A DNA stretch of 64,000 nucleotides, from NCBI RefSeq assembly GCF_032854445.1, contig NC_088305.1, positions 27,178,628 to 27,242,627 on the forward strand, in the 5' to 3' direction. Under the pieces are notes generated by a model that did not search any database, was not told the DNA's origin, and worked only from the letters and a program-made list of their open reading frames with translations. The position numbers and the translations under genes were made by a program. This document shows, one piece after another, positions 10,227-23,386 of this stretch. Numbering within the stretch: position 1 is the stretch's first letter; each line of letters starts with the position of its first letter. Origin of the DNA: Liolophura sinensis (taxonomy: Eukaryota > Mollusca > Polyplacophora > Chitonida > Chitonidae).

Positions 10227-11135
10227 ATGCCTCGTGCTACTCCAATGCCAATACGCCGGAAAGTGATTGCCCTCCATCAAGAAGGCTACAAACAGTCCGA
10301 TGTTGCCGATTTTGTAGGCATATCGCAAAGTACAGTCAGCAAAATCATCAAACTTCATCGAGACGTGGGTCATTTGCGGCCACGTCAAACTCCAGGACGA
10401 CCACGACTGACTACGAGACGGGATGACCGCCGACTGCTCAATCTCTCTCGCACAAACCGGAAAATGTCTGCGAACCATCTTCGCCGTTTGTGGCGAAGGC
10501 ATTACGGAATCAATGTTTCCCGAACAACGGTGAATCGCAGATTACTTCAGCATGGTTATCGAGCAAGACGTATGACCAAATGTCCCCGCCTAACCGCCCA
10601 ACATAGAGTCCAAAGGCTTCGCTGGGCTAGGGAGCACAGACAATTGCAGTTAGGGCATTGGCGACATGTGCTCTTCACGGATGAGAGTCGCTTCTTCCTG
10701 AAACCTGTGGACGGAAGGCAAAGGGATCGTCGTTTGCGAGGAGAAAGCCTTCGAGATAACTGTGTGCAGGAAAACAATCAAGGGGGTGGCGGTTCAGTAA
10801 TGGTTTGGGCCGGTATTCACTATGGTGGAAAAACGCCGTTGGTGGTGCCCGACGAAAACGTCAACGCCGTCGTGTACATTGATATCCTTGAAAACCATTG
10901 CCTTCCATACGCACGAAGGGTTTATGGAGACAATTTTCGTTTGCAAGACGACAACGCTACACCACACAGGGCCGCTGCAACACGAGAATTTCTTCGGGCA
11001 CAAGGGGTGGAGCAGTTACCTTGGCCATCGTGTTCCCCTGATATGAACCCAATAGAACCCAGTTGGTCTCACGAAACCGGTGAAATAGTGTCTTTTGTCA
11101 ATTTACGTAAATTAGAGTTTAATTCTAACTGTTAG
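10227..11135 (+). pseudogene. Tc1-type transposase, C-terminally truncated
   Basis: A 302-residue frame with the full Tc1 layout: paired-like DNA-binding region with a first helix-turn-helix (VIALHQEGYKQSDVADFVGI, residues 14-32), the GRPR hook (57-60), a second DNA-binding half (about 80-115), then the catalytic domain with D152 (FTDESRF), D242 (LQDDNATPHRA) and E277 (SPDMNPIE). Exactly 34 residues lie between the second Asp and the Glu (DD34E). Homology ends at residue 280 (about 11067); the usual LWDxLGRRV tail is absent and unrelated sequence supplies the last 22 residues and stop. All three catalytic residues survive, so decay by point mutation is mild and a 3' deletion is the main damage. 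Clear terminal inverted repeats were not found. Confidence 0.85.
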
Positions 11136-11439
11136 TATAAATGCTTTAATAGAAACAGAAAACATGGCCCTTAGCACAATACCTTCAGCAGAATTAGGTA
11201 AAATAAAAATGCACCTATACAATTTAAGTTCTTCTGCTGAACATTATTTTGGAAATTGTCTTACAATTGTTGATTCGGAATCTGCAAACAGGCGCAAACC
11301 ATTTTTTCCTTGGACACAATGATCTTTTTGTCACAAAGTCATATACCACTACCAGATTAGTTGCTACATCTGTATTGGCGCGGCTGGAATTTAAAAAAAC
11401 GATATGTAGTAAACCACAAAATTCCCCTGCCAGCGATTT
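11136..11439. other. no gene recognised
   Basis: AT-rich spacer between the transposase remnant and the first unit of the tandem array. Confidence 0.4.
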
Positions 11440-14400
11440 TGTGACCTCTTGAACCGTGCGTCTTTCTTGGAGAAAAGGTTATTAATTTCACAAACACTTT
11501 TCTTTTAAAGCGTAACTTAACGCATCAATAATGTCTAGAATTATTGACGTCACAAGTTGCTGACATGTGATTATACGTTCATAATCCCCGACTGAACAGA
11601 ATTATACGCTGCCTGAAGATTAAGGTAATTAATCCCATATGACCCATTTGGTCGGCAAAATGCAAAAATAAGCAAAACAAAACAGAATAATTCTCAGATC
11701 CATGTGACATGTTTCATCAGTTAATGGTCTCTCTGATGTTTTACTTTCCAAAATAAGCCAAAGAATTCTCAAAAAGTATCATCGACATGAGAAAGATAAA
11801 CAAATAAACCAAAAGAATTTTGCATTTTGAAAAAGTCGGCGCCGATATTGACAGCGATATTCGTAGCTATTCGTGCCCAAACTGTGGATTATCTATAAAA
11901 GCTGTAATCCGCCAGGATTATTAAACCAAGGGCGATGCGTTATTTGTCTCTTTGGTCTGTTTTATTTCCCACTGTATGTTTCAATTACAGCCTCTAGAGG
12001 AAAATGAACTGATCGCAAGCACATACAAATCTCATAGCTGGTGATTTATTAGTCAGAGTTTATGCTGTTAACTTTTTCCACTGCTAGCGTTGCCTTGGCA
12101 TTAATTCACAACGTGCCCCTCAAGGACGCAATTATGTCACCGACTACTGGAAATCAGTCATCTTACCCTGTGGAAGCTCATTTATTTCTTTCGATTTAAT
12201 TGGTGTATAGGTGCCACATAATTTCCATGCGTCTACATGTCCCTGGCGGTGAAAGGCACCCCACCGTAACATGAGGCATTATTGTTTGTTAAACTGCCAA
12301 TTATAGATGAGGGATTATAAATACGTGTAACAGGCTGTCACGACGCTATTTCATGTGACACAACTTTCAAACAACCCCATTTAAAATAGACCGAGAAGAT
12401 TTCTGTAGGAGCAAAATATACAAGCTACGTGTCAAAAGTAATTACCTTTTCCTTTACTTTTTTCCTTTATTTGACCCATCACGTCCGTTTCAAGGAAAAC
12501 GCGGCAACGTTATGTATTACTCTGGACAGTCAATTTGTAAAACCATGAGTTATTGGTGACTGCAAATAGCCACTGCCAAAAGTCAATCAATGTTCTTTCT
12601 CTCATGCGAAAACGCGAATTCTCCTTTGTCAGCTTACATAGTTTGGAGTGTTTCCTCTTACCATAGATATAGGAAGGTCAATATAGGATATAGATATAGG
12701 AAAACAAAATTCCGATGAGCATTTAAAATCGGCCCGTAATCATAATATGTTAATACTCTAGCCACATTTGTACTGCAATTATTACTGAGATTTGCTGCAT
12801 TGATTTTATTCCTATATCTCTGAAATGTTCAAACAGCTTGTAAAACGCATGTTAAATGTTCCTGGATATTCAGTGCAATTTACATTTCATGAACTTTTAG
12901 AAGAAACTCTATTTGTTATAAGATGTTTTCGTCATATCTACCATTTTCCATTGATATAGATTGCAAAGAAGGCCCTTGTTCCTCTTCATATGGCCTAACT
13001 CAGCCACAACATGTTACTGACTTTGTTCTCAAACACATATCCGGTCAAAAAAGTTACTGTCGACATACAAAATGTTTTGTAGCATTTAACAGGTGTAAAT
13101 CTGAGCTACATGTCTCAACAACCATGTCATATTGATGTATATCCAATTCTTCTTATTTCTGCTTAGCGTGTAGCGTGTGCGTACTTTGGGATGAAGACCC
13201 TGTTTAGACAGGAAACACTAAGTAGCCGGAAACACATACAGTTTCCGTTGACATTTGTATAATTCACTTTTGTTGAAATCATCGTCAATACGACGCAGAA
13301 AATAAACCACAGGACCCTAGATGTCAGTCATTATTGGTCCCTCGATCTGTGGCAACTTTCTGGTGGTAATTGTGATGGAATAATTTGCTCCGCTACTATC
13401 TACTATAACTCAGAGATAATGGAGACAAACATGGTCAAAGAAAGATAAAAGCACACCAAAATCAAATCTTTGGTAAATAAATGGTCTGTTGGAGATCTGA
13501 GATAGAATCTCACATTGTGAGAGCAAATGTATGGGAACCCAACGAACCCGGTACAAGAATCTCACGGCTGTCAGGGAATGCTGATAAGTACCCCGTAATA
13601 CACACAGATTCACAGCTGGCTTTGTCTGTTGCGGGATGCCGTTTGGCAAACGGGAAAAAGGTCACCCTTATCATTCTGCATGTTTAAGGAAGAAGATAGC
13701 TTCCTGCAGAAAGTGACACGTCTTCCTGAGAATGCGCGAAGAAACACCCGTAAATAAGATGACACTAATAAACGTTTGACAGCGGATCTCCAGCTGTGGC
13801 AAACTATAATGTAGTCTAACCCAGTAGTTGCCTCCGAAAGAAGACAGACCTGGATTTACTGTTGGGAACAAGCCTGCAGTTTGAGTGTGATCTATAGACG
13901 AGTTCTTTAACCAAAGTGAAGTGGATCAAGTCGGCCAGTGCTGCACATCTGTCGTAGTTGATTCAATCAAAGTGGCTTCACCAGGTCAAGCGGCAGATAA
14001 AAATGAAAGGCTTTGTACCTGGCGAAGAACAGGAGTTTAATCTTGGGACCCGGGTTTCCTCCAGCCGCAAACATGACCGCAATCTTGTAGTTGAAAAATC
14101 AGGAGTAAGCTGTTAAACACCAATAGAATAAATAAACAAGAGTGCAAGAGTTTAATTTATTGTAATGTGCACAAACGCAATTCTCAGTGTTTTTATTGTA
14201 GTTGACACCCCTTGATGAAAATGAAACAGAACAGTTCTTCGCTCCTAAATCAAACCAAATGAGACTGATTAGTTCGGTGTTTTGTGTAGATCAAATGTCC
14301 ATTTCGTGCATTTGTTTAGATGTGAAGTAAATTGATCTAAGATTTCAGTATGGTGGGGTGCATCGGTCATTTCTGTTTTTTGTTTTTATTAAGCTGCATA

Positions 14401-15990
14401 TAATAATAAGATGGTGTTAACTTCATTCCATAACTCGTATGACGTGAGGATTTGCTCACCGTGACAAACGTCTCACCTATGGTGAACACACGATGTGAAG
14501 ATAACACGTAACCTCAGCACGATCGAATGTTCACACTCAGTTTTCACGAGAACAAGTCGAAAACTAGTTTCATAGCACATTGAGAGCATGCCATTTTCGG
14601 TATAGACATTAAATTGCAACAATTGTTACTGGAAATTACTACGGGTCAATTTTCTTGCGCAAGGGTCAGTGAAGTGATTTATATATCCACATTACCAATC
14701 CTAGCCCACACTTACCGTGAGATGTACAGAATTAAAGTGAAAGTCAATTACCACACACTAGGTCAGTCCCCACTTACCGTGAGATGTACAGAATTAAAGT
14801 GAAAGTCAATTACCAGACACTGGGCCAGTCCCCACTTACCGTGAGATGTACAAAATCAAAGTAAAAGTCAATTACCAGACATCGGGTCAGTCCCCACTTA
14901 CCGTGAGATGTACAGAATTAAAGTGAAAGTCAATTACCACACACTAAGTCAGTCCCCACTTACCGTGAGATGTACAGAATTAAAGTGAAAGTCAATTACC
15001 AGACACTGGGCCAGTCCCCACTTACCGTGAGATGTACAAAATCAAAGTAAAAGTCAATTACCAGACATTGGGTCACTCCCCACTTACCGTGAGATGTACA
15101 GAATTAAAGTGAAAGTCAATTACCAGACACTAGGTCAGTCCCCACTTACCGTGAGATGTACAGAATTAAAGTGAAAGTCAATTACCAGACATTGGGCCAG
15201 TCCCCACTTACCGTGAGATGTACAAAATCAAAGTGAAAGTCAATTACCAGACACTGGGTCAGACCTCACATACGTTTTCTTCTCGGAAACAGACATACAT
15301 AGGTACAATACGAAATACCACAAAATTTAATTGACACTTCGTGAAATAGAACGAGCAAAACATCGGTGTGATGTAGAACTAACATAGCAACGCTCCGATA
15401 ATAAGTCTCACTTTTGTTAGGAGCCTAGGCTGATGTTCACAAAACCGCAAGGAGAAAATATCCTCTGTGTGTTATTTTCTTTTCGCGGATTAGATCGCAG
15501 ATGTTTCACAGTGGCAAGGTTATCACCTGTGGTAACCACTTGGCGACTATCTGATGACCACGCTTTTAGAAAACACTCTCTCGGTCGTCTACTCCCTCAC
15601 ATTTCACCAGTATGTAATCGGAGACCAGCTTCATATCAACAGTAAAATATCATTTGGGGTCTAGACATGAAAATAAAATATCATTTTGTTGCCACTCATC
15701 ACTGACGAAAACAATGTATCAACTTTTCAAAATCGCGAGCGTAAGAAACGAATGGCGGACAAAAGCATCTCAATCTTTCATTGGATTACATAACTGGTCA
15801 TCCCTATTACCATTTCACTTGTGCACACTTCCATTCCTAGCCATCGGCTACAGTCTTATTTACATTGTCCAGTTTTTCGAGACGCACACGAATAACGTAA
15901 ACGCTGTAATGCAGACAAGCACTGACGGGCCTTAGATAAGACTTCTTTTAGGAAACTCTCATCCTTATATCTCCTTATATCTTATATATG
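11440..15990. repeat. large tandem array, unit 1
   Basis: First of four diverged units. Anchors shared with the other units include ggtctgttttatttccc (11957), the cacaacgtgcccctcaagga region (12105), the gacagcggatctccagc region (13777), the aagtggatcaagtcgg region (13919) and the acagtggcaaggtt region (15509). The unit is longer than the others mainly because of a minisatellite expansion at 14702-15268. A ctataaaag box (11892) recurs at the same place in unit 2. No reading frame is conserved between units. Confidence 0.7.
14702..15268. repeat. 62-bp minisatellite, nine copies, 186-bp higher-order repeat
   Basis: The cttaccgtgagatgtac core starts at 14711, 14773, 14835, 14897, 14959, 15021, 15083, 15145 and 15207, exactly 62 bases apart. 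Monomers fall into three types in fixed order (e.g. the third of each trio reads caaaatcaaagt instead of cagaattaaagt), giving three 186-bp trimers. Unit 4 of the large array has a single monomer at the equivalent place. Confidence 0.95.
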
Positions 15991-18200
15991 CCTTTCTTCC
16001 CATGCACGCTTAAATATAAACAGATGGTGGATTGTGACGAAAAAGTCACACTCAAGTTTTCCTGGGTACACTCCGCTTTCTCCTCTCAGAAAACTTTCCT
16101 GTGTGGCTGAAATGCAAAAGGTCAGCACCGATATGACAGCCATCCATATTGACAGATAAAACCCAAGAAAAGAAATTGTCAGCTATTTGTGCCTGCTATA
16201 CCCAAAATGAATTATCTATAAAAGATCTCATTCGCTAGATGTAATAAACGAAATGCCGAGGTTTACTTGTCTGCTTTATCTGTTTGGTCTGTTTTATTTC
16301 CCATTATCTGTTTCATTTAGGGTCCCAAGAGGTAAATGAACTGCGCGCAAGCACACACGAAAGTAATAGCCGGTAATCTTATTCGTCGAATTTCTCCGTT
16401 GTAAACGGTTTGCGTTATAAGTGATTTACGGGTAAGACTTCAAGGACGCGATTACGTCATGGATTACTTGAAGTTTACCATTACCTTTTTGTTTAATATG
16501 TGTTTTCGCGGAACAAGGACATTTTTCAAACAACATGTCATTTGTGACAAAAGGGATACCGGAGTAACGAAAGTCTGTATTCTAATGAACACTTGTCTGT
16601 CCTTTTCCTTCCAATTCATTGTGGATTTGTTTTGATTTTAGCGGGGTGATTATAACCGTATTCCAAAACATGTGTTATTTCTTTCACAGTAGTCAAACTT
16701 ATGATCGGACGACACTAACCACAAGGGAAAGTAAATCAGGTGAACCACCGCCCTTCATGAAGTGAACCACCAACCTTCATGAAATGAACCACCAACCTTC
16801 ATCAAGTAAACCACCAACCTTCATCAAGTAAACCAACTTATGATCAGATAAAAATAGCCATAAGGTAAAATAAACCGTCATTCTTCTTCGAGTAAACCAC
16901 CGCCTTTCGTAATTCACCGCCCTTCATCAAGTAAACCACCAACCTTCATCAAGTAAACCACCGCCCTTCATCAAGTAAACCACCAACCTTCATCAAGTAA
17001 ACCACCAACCTTGAACAAGTAAATCACCTTATGACCAGATAAAACTAACTATACGGTACAGTAAAAAGTCACTCTTCTTCGAGTAAACCACCGCCTTCCG
17101 CAAATCACCACACTTCATCAAGTAAACCACCGCCTTTCATCAAGTAAACCACCAACCTTCATCAAGTAAACCATCACCTTTCATCAAGTAAACCACCAAC
17201 CTTCATCAAGTAAACCACCTTATGACCAGATAAAACTATTCATACGGTACAGTAAACCGTCACTCTTCTTCCAGTAAACCACCGCCTTTCGTAATTCACC
17301 GCCCTTCATCAAGTAAACCACCACCCTTTATCAATGCTAAAATTTCGTAACATCTAACAACTTAAAAGTATTTAACAGCTCTTAAAATCTGAGCTAGATG
17401 TTTCATAACAATGTTTTATTGATGAGATCTCAGCACACAAATATTTATTTCTTTAGAAACAGTAAGTACCCGGGATGACAAATAACCTTTATTGTTAAAT
17501 GTATAGTCATAATTGTTCAAATCATGGTCAATTTGACGCAGGCAATAAACCAGAGCAACCTTTATGTCAGTCGTCATCGATCGATCAGTGTGCGATAGTG
17601 TTCTGTTGGTCATGCACTCTCTAGGTAATAGTGATGGATTCTTTTACACACTTATGTTCAACAAACATGGTCAGCCCAACGAACTCTCTACAATGCTCGC
17701 ATGGCCGTGCGGATAGATGGGTAAATGTCCCGAGAAACACACAGACTGACAGTTGCCTGTTACTGTTGCTTGAGCAATGCCATCAGGCGAACGCCAAAAA
17801 GGTCGCCGATATTATTCTTTGTGATTGAGGAAGAAAACAGTTTCCTGGAGAAAGTGACACGTGTTTCTAAGACTGTGTGAAGGAAAGCCCCTACATATCA
17901 TGAGAGGAATCAATGTTTGACATCGGATTTTCAGCTCTGGCAAGCTATAATATAGACTAAGCCAGCGCTTGTCTCCGAAAGTAGACCGACCCGGAATTGC
18001 AGGTGGCAAAGATCTTGGTATGTCAACTGAGTACGAGGCCTTTCACCCAAGAGAAGTGCATTAAGTCGGTCAGTTTTGCACATTCCCCGTAGTTTAGTTG
18101 TTTTAACGACCCCGCCTGTTCAAAAGCAGTTTTAAGTCAGCAGCTGTCTGGGGTATCCTGTGAAAGAGGGCGGTTTAACGTGAGCACTTCGGTTTAACCC
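15991..18200. repeat. large tandem array, unit 2 (short)
   Basis: Starts with the aaacagatggtggattgtga anchor (16018), followed by anchors at 16117, 16288, 16431, 17917 and 18055 in the same order as the other units. The right half found in units 1, 3 and 4 (mono-type 'gtttaatttattg' block onward) is missing, so this unit is truncated. It contains its own minisatellite at 16740-17320. Confidence 0.65.
16740..17320. repeat. 21-bp minisatellite with 191-bp higher-order period
   Basis: Units like aaccaccaaccttcatcaag follow each other. A longer insert beginning cttatgaccagataaaa recurs at 16837, 17028 and 17219, 191 bases apart, with an older relative at 16698. Confidence 0.9.
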
Positions 18201-21200
18201 ACCCGTCAAAATTCTCCTGCTGACCATTCTGTAAAGTTCCAAACAGTGGTCTCGCTGTGGGACATTGTAATCAACTTACCTATCTTTTTTCTTTCAAACT
18301 GTAATTTAGCGCAATAATTACGAGTTATGAGCACATCATTGACATTACAAGTTGCTAATATGTTATTACAGGCATAACTCCCTATTAGGTAAAAAATGAA
18401 CGATATGTAAAGGTTAAGACGTTATACAAAGCCCAATTTGGGAAGCAGACTGGATTCATGAGCAGGGCAAAACACGATAATACGTCCAGGTTACTGTGAC
18501 ATTTTCTTCAGCTAATACTCTCTCTGACGTTTTATTTTGTCAAAGTAAGCCAATAAATCCGCAAAAGGCATCATTTATGAGATTGACGTACAAATGGGCC
18601 AGATTAATTTTGCGATACAGAACGGTCAGTAGCATTGTGAAAGGAATCGATATTGGCAGACAAAAGCCAAACAAAAATTGTACTCCGTCAGTTTCGTGGC
18701 GGGGGGGGGTGGGGGTGGGTTGGGGGGGGGGGGGGGGAATGGCCTGTTTTGTCTTCCACTGACTGTTTCATTTAGTACAGCCTCAAGAGAAAGTGAACCG
18801 AACGCAAGCACACACAAGTCCGATAGCTGGCCGGTAATCCAATTCTACGACTTTTTTTTACTGCGAGCTCTTTGCAATATATGTGTTTTACCGACATTAA
18901 TTCACAACGTGCTCCTCAAGGACAAGATTATGTCACCGATACTGGAAACAAGTTATTAGCTGACCCTGTGGACACTGATTTACTTCTATTTATTTGGTGT
19001 TTAGACCGTATTCAAAATATTTCAACTTCTTTTGAATGCCCTTTGTGATAAACGGGTACCCCCAGAGTAAAGTGAGGTATTATTCTGGTTTCTGAATTTG
19101 TAATAGTCCAATTTATCGGTGAAGAATGTAAATATGTTTAATTATCTGCCATTCCCTATTTTCAAAAGCGCATTGTTCGTTGCAATGCAGCCGGCGAATT
19201 GCTTTGAAACGTTTTCTAAACACTCATATTTTAAACACAACATTTTTGTTTTCTGTGTAAAATTGTTTGCTGGGTAAAAGTGTATTTGTTTTCTTCACCG
19301 AGTATGTTAGTGGTGTTAAAAAGGAATTCGTGGTCATGAGATGCATTATTCTGTTGTGTCAGTTTTTAAAACCACGTGTTATCGGTGGTTATCAATTGAT
19401 ATTGACACCGACCGATCAGTGTTGTTGCTCACACCACACACTGTTTCTAACTTTTAGCGACGTAAATTGTCTTTTGTAGGCTAATACTATTTGGTGAGAT
19501 GTTATAAAATGGTAGTAAAAATACAATTTTGATGTGCATTTGCAATGGCGATGTGTTGGTAATCAAATCAGGTTTTCTTGAAGACTCACTACACCAGCCT
19601 TACCCTCAGATTAGAAAGATTCAAATACCTTGCTGCATATTTGTTAAAATGCCTCAGATTCATGAATGTTCAGTGAAATTTGCATCTTTGAACCGTATAT
19701 TTTTATACATTCTTCTTCGGTCGAACGTGGGACGGTCTACCATCAACATGCGGGTGACCATGGATTTTGTAGATGCTGTTTTACACTTCTAAAAATCTCC
19801 GCTACGTGTCTCCAGCACCGTTTGTCGATATTTCATTTTATTTCTACTTAAAAATATCATACGATTCCATTATATTCTATAAACCAGCAGTATACAAACC
19901 TGAATAAATATTTGGTGATAAACTGAATGCCTGAGCAAAATTTCCTCGGAACCACGCACAAGTTCATTGTGTTTATTGAACTCATGGTGAGTATGTCACA
20001 GCAGAAACTACTTAACTCTAAATGTCACTCGTCATCAATGCCTTTATCCATCGACCTGCGACAGTCTTCTGTTGACTGATGATTGACTCACGTGCACACT
20101 TACATCTACTAAAACTTGAAGATAACAGAGACAAACATGGTGAAAGACGGAATAAAACGCGTCAAAATCCAAACTTTGGTAAACTAATGGTCTTCTGGAG
20201 ATCTGAGGAGTCACGCTTCGTGAGAGCAAATGTATGTGAACCCAACGAACCCGCCATAATAATCTCAAGGCCATGCGGAGATGCCGTGTAGTGTCCCGCA
20301 ATACACACAGATTCACAGCTGTCTTTGTCTGTTGAGCGATGGCATTTGGGAAACGGAAGAAAATGTCACCCTTATCATTCTGCATGTTTACGGAAGAAGA
20401 TAGCTTCCTGGAGAAATTGACACGTCTTCCTGAGAATGCGTGAAGAAACACCCGTAAATATGATGACACTAATAAACGTTTGACAGCGGATCTCCAGCTT
20501 TGGCAAACTATATTGTAGTCTAACCCAGTAGGCCTACTTGCCTCCGAAAGAAGACAGACCTGGAATTGTAGATGGCAACGAGCCTGCAGTTTGCAGTTTG
20601 ATCACTGGACGAGTTCTTTTACCTCGTAAGTGAAGTGGATCAAGTCTGTCAGTGCTGCATATCTGTCGTAGTCGATTCATTCAAAGTGGCTTCGCCGGTC
20701 CAGCGGCAGCTTACAGTGAAAGGCTTTGTCAGGTACCTGGCGCAAGGGGTTTAATCTTGGGACTCGGGTTTCCTCCACCTGTAAACATGACCGCAATCTT
20801 GTGATTAAAAAAAAAATCATGAGTAAGGTGTTAAACGCCAATAGAATAAGTAAACATGAATGGAAAGGTTTAACTTATTGCAATGTACTGAAATGCGATT
20901 CTCAATGCTTTTTTTTGTTATTGTTATAATCTTACATACCCAGTGTATGCTCATGTAGTAACCTTCATAGAGCACAACCGTCTGGACTCCCATTGGCTGT
21001 TGCACTAAAACTTCATGTAACACCGTCACGAAAGATCAACTATGCTACGTGTTTTTTTTTTCAAATATACATATGAATGCGGCTGAGGCGGCACGAAAGA
21101 GCATTTATTGTGATGTAACGTTTTTTTTTATTATTTGTTTGAAATGACACCGCGCGATTCTTAAAAAATAATCGATAGTTGTTACATTAATACAAACACG

Positions 21201-21960
21201 CTCTGATGAAAATGAAACGGACCAGTTCTTTGTTTTAAATCAGACGAAATGATAGCAATTAGTCCTGTGTTTTGGATACACCTAACGTCCGTTAATTGCA
21301 TTAGTTTTTATATGAAGTAAAAGATTTCAGTGTAAGGTGCATTGGCCGTTTCTGTTTTCTTTTTCTAAAGATGCATATAATACTCAGATGGAACAAATGT
21401 TTAACAGTGGCGACTAGGTTGTGGTCACGTGTCGACCACGCGTTGAGACCTCTTCTGGGTTGTCCACTTCCTCACATTCCACCAGAATGCAATCGGAGAC
21501 CAGCTTCGTACCAATAATAAAATTTCATTTCGGATCCAGACATGAGAACAAAATATCATTTTGCTGCCGAAGATCAGTGGCGAAAACAGTGTATTTACTT
21601 TTGAAAATCCCTAGCGTGAGAAACGAATGGCAGACCAAATCACCTGTCTTTCCCCGGATTACATAATTGGTCTTCCTTATTGCCATTTCACGTGTACATA
21701 TTTCCATTCTTAACCATCAGTTAGGGCATAACTTATACTGTCCAGCTTTTCCAGACGCACCTAAAGATTATATATCAGTCATGCAGTGACCAGTTTAATT
21801 TGACACCTTAGATATGTCTTCTGTTTTCCTCATATCTCCAGTACATACCAGGCATCCTGCACATGCAATCGCACTAACAGACATGATTTGACGCCTCATT
21901 TTTTTAGACATGGTTGAGATCGATAAGGAATACTAGACCTTCCTCGCTGTTCCTTGTCAT
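18201..21960. repeat. large tandem array, unit 3
   Basis: Anchors at 18350, 18527, 18748, 18893, 20482, 20634, 20869, 21404 and 21719 are collinear with unit 1. It carries an extra ~300 bases at about 20890-21190 and a G tract at 18701-18737. A 141-codon minus frame at 20044-20469 resembles one at 13410-13649, but this reflects shared repeat DNA; unit 2 and unit 4 do not keep it open. Confidence 0.7.
18701..18737 (+). repeat. G-rich tract
   Basis: Thirty-seven bases of G with four T interruptions on the plus strand, able in principle to form G-quadruplexes and prone to length errors in sequencing. Confidence 0.9.
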
Positions 21961-22684
21961 TTTTTCCCTTGCTTTCGGTCGACTTTAAACAGATGGTGAG
22001 TTGTGACGAAAATGTCACACTCAAGTTTTCCGGGCCACACTCCGCATTTCTCCTCTCAGAAGTTTCGCGTTCTTTGTGAAGCTAAAATCCAATAGGTCAA
22101 TAAGTCATCGCAAAGTATCCTCTACACGAGATTAAATTACAACTTAGTCAAAATAATGTTACACTTTGAAAAGGTCAGCACCGATATGCCAGCCATCCAT
22201 ACTGACAGATAAAACCCAGGGAAAGAATTTGTCAACTACGCGATTCTTGCTTGTTAAACAATACAGGCTTTCTTGTGCCAAAACTGTGAATTGTCTTTAA
22301 AAACTGTAATTCTCCAGGTTTATAGAACGAAAGGTGGAGATCTGCTTGGTCTGTTTTATTTTCACCATCTGTTTCATTTACAGTCTCAAGAGGGAAATGG
22401 ACTGAGCACGAGCACACACAAATGTAATATCTGGTAATCTTATTCTTCGAATTTTTTTGTTGTAAGCGGTTTGCATTGTAAGTGTTTTACCGGCATTACC
22501 CCACAACGTGCTCCTGAAGGGCGCCATTATATCATCGATCACATGACGACTGTCATTATGTTTTTATTCAATTGGTGCTTACGCCGAACTCAAAATATCG
22601 AGATAATCCTTTGCGACAAACGGGACCTCGTAGTAACATGAGACAGTTATCTGGTGAACAAGTGTTTGTCCTGCTCCTTCAAGG

Positions 22685-23386
22685 TGTTACGAACTCCGTC
22701 ATAAGTATTGTATTATATTTTGTGTTTGTTTTTTTGTTCTTGAGTTTGCCTAGTCGGTGCCCGCCTGACCTATATTTTTTACTCTGTCTACAGCTTGCAC
22801 TGAATTTCAGTCGAACGTTCTCAAGGCTTCGGTGTTTATGATGTTAGTGTAATTGTACACAGAGTATACATTCTGGAAATATGTATCTGTGTTGTAAACA
22901 TGCTTACGATCAAATCATCCAGAATTTTCCATAAATTAGTCTATAAATATTAGCGAAGGATTCATGAAGCTTACAGTCATTTTCAAGTCCACTTGAGAGC
23001 AGTGATGTTCACTGTGAAGGATTTTACCAGGTTTGAACATATCGGCTTTCACGCCACTCGACATTCCTTTATTTTCATTTATTCTTTATTTTCTTTACGT
23101 GGCCTTGTGTGAGCTTGTGTTTCGTCCCCTGATAATTTTTGAGACATTATTTTGGAGCTTGTATCGATCATTGTCTCTTTGTGGGATTACGTACATTGCA
23201 TCCGAGTTTACCCTGAAAGTGACTTTGTGTATATTTCCGATGAAACATGTTTCGCCTGCTCGGCATCACGGACACTACTGTTAACCCGTCCGTCCTGAGA
23301 AGTTACACTTTCACAGGCTGTTGGGGATTAACCTACGTGAGCGGATTGTCATCCTTCGAACGAGGCATTCCTCTTAACTGTGGAAT
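22685..23386 (+). mobile_element. solo LTR of the gypsy-like family, nearly complete
   Basis: Opens with TGTTACGAACTCC and follows the LTR of copy C (read from 710 leftward) throughout: the gtatacattctggaa block, a tctataaata TATA-like box near 22942, the tccacttgagagcagt block (22988), attgtctctttgtg (23169) and the ggcatcacggacactact block (23264). From about 23280 it matches the LTR part that copy B retains. The last ~100 bases are missing, and array sequence resumes at about 23387. No internal element sequence is attached. Confidence 0.8.

Noticed and set aside
10180-11090. cggtttcg-like pair flanking the Tc1 transposase as terminal inverted repeats
   Set aside because: Only about eight bases match and the right copy lies just after the point where the gene is truncated; too weak to call.
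18626-18959. glycine- or proline-rich frames across the G tract
   Set aside because: They arise only from translating the poly-G run and have no support.
20044-20469. 141-codon minus frame resembling one at 13410-13649
   Set aside because: The similarity is explained by the large tandem array; the frame is not open in the matching parts of units 2 and 4, so it is not evidence of coding.
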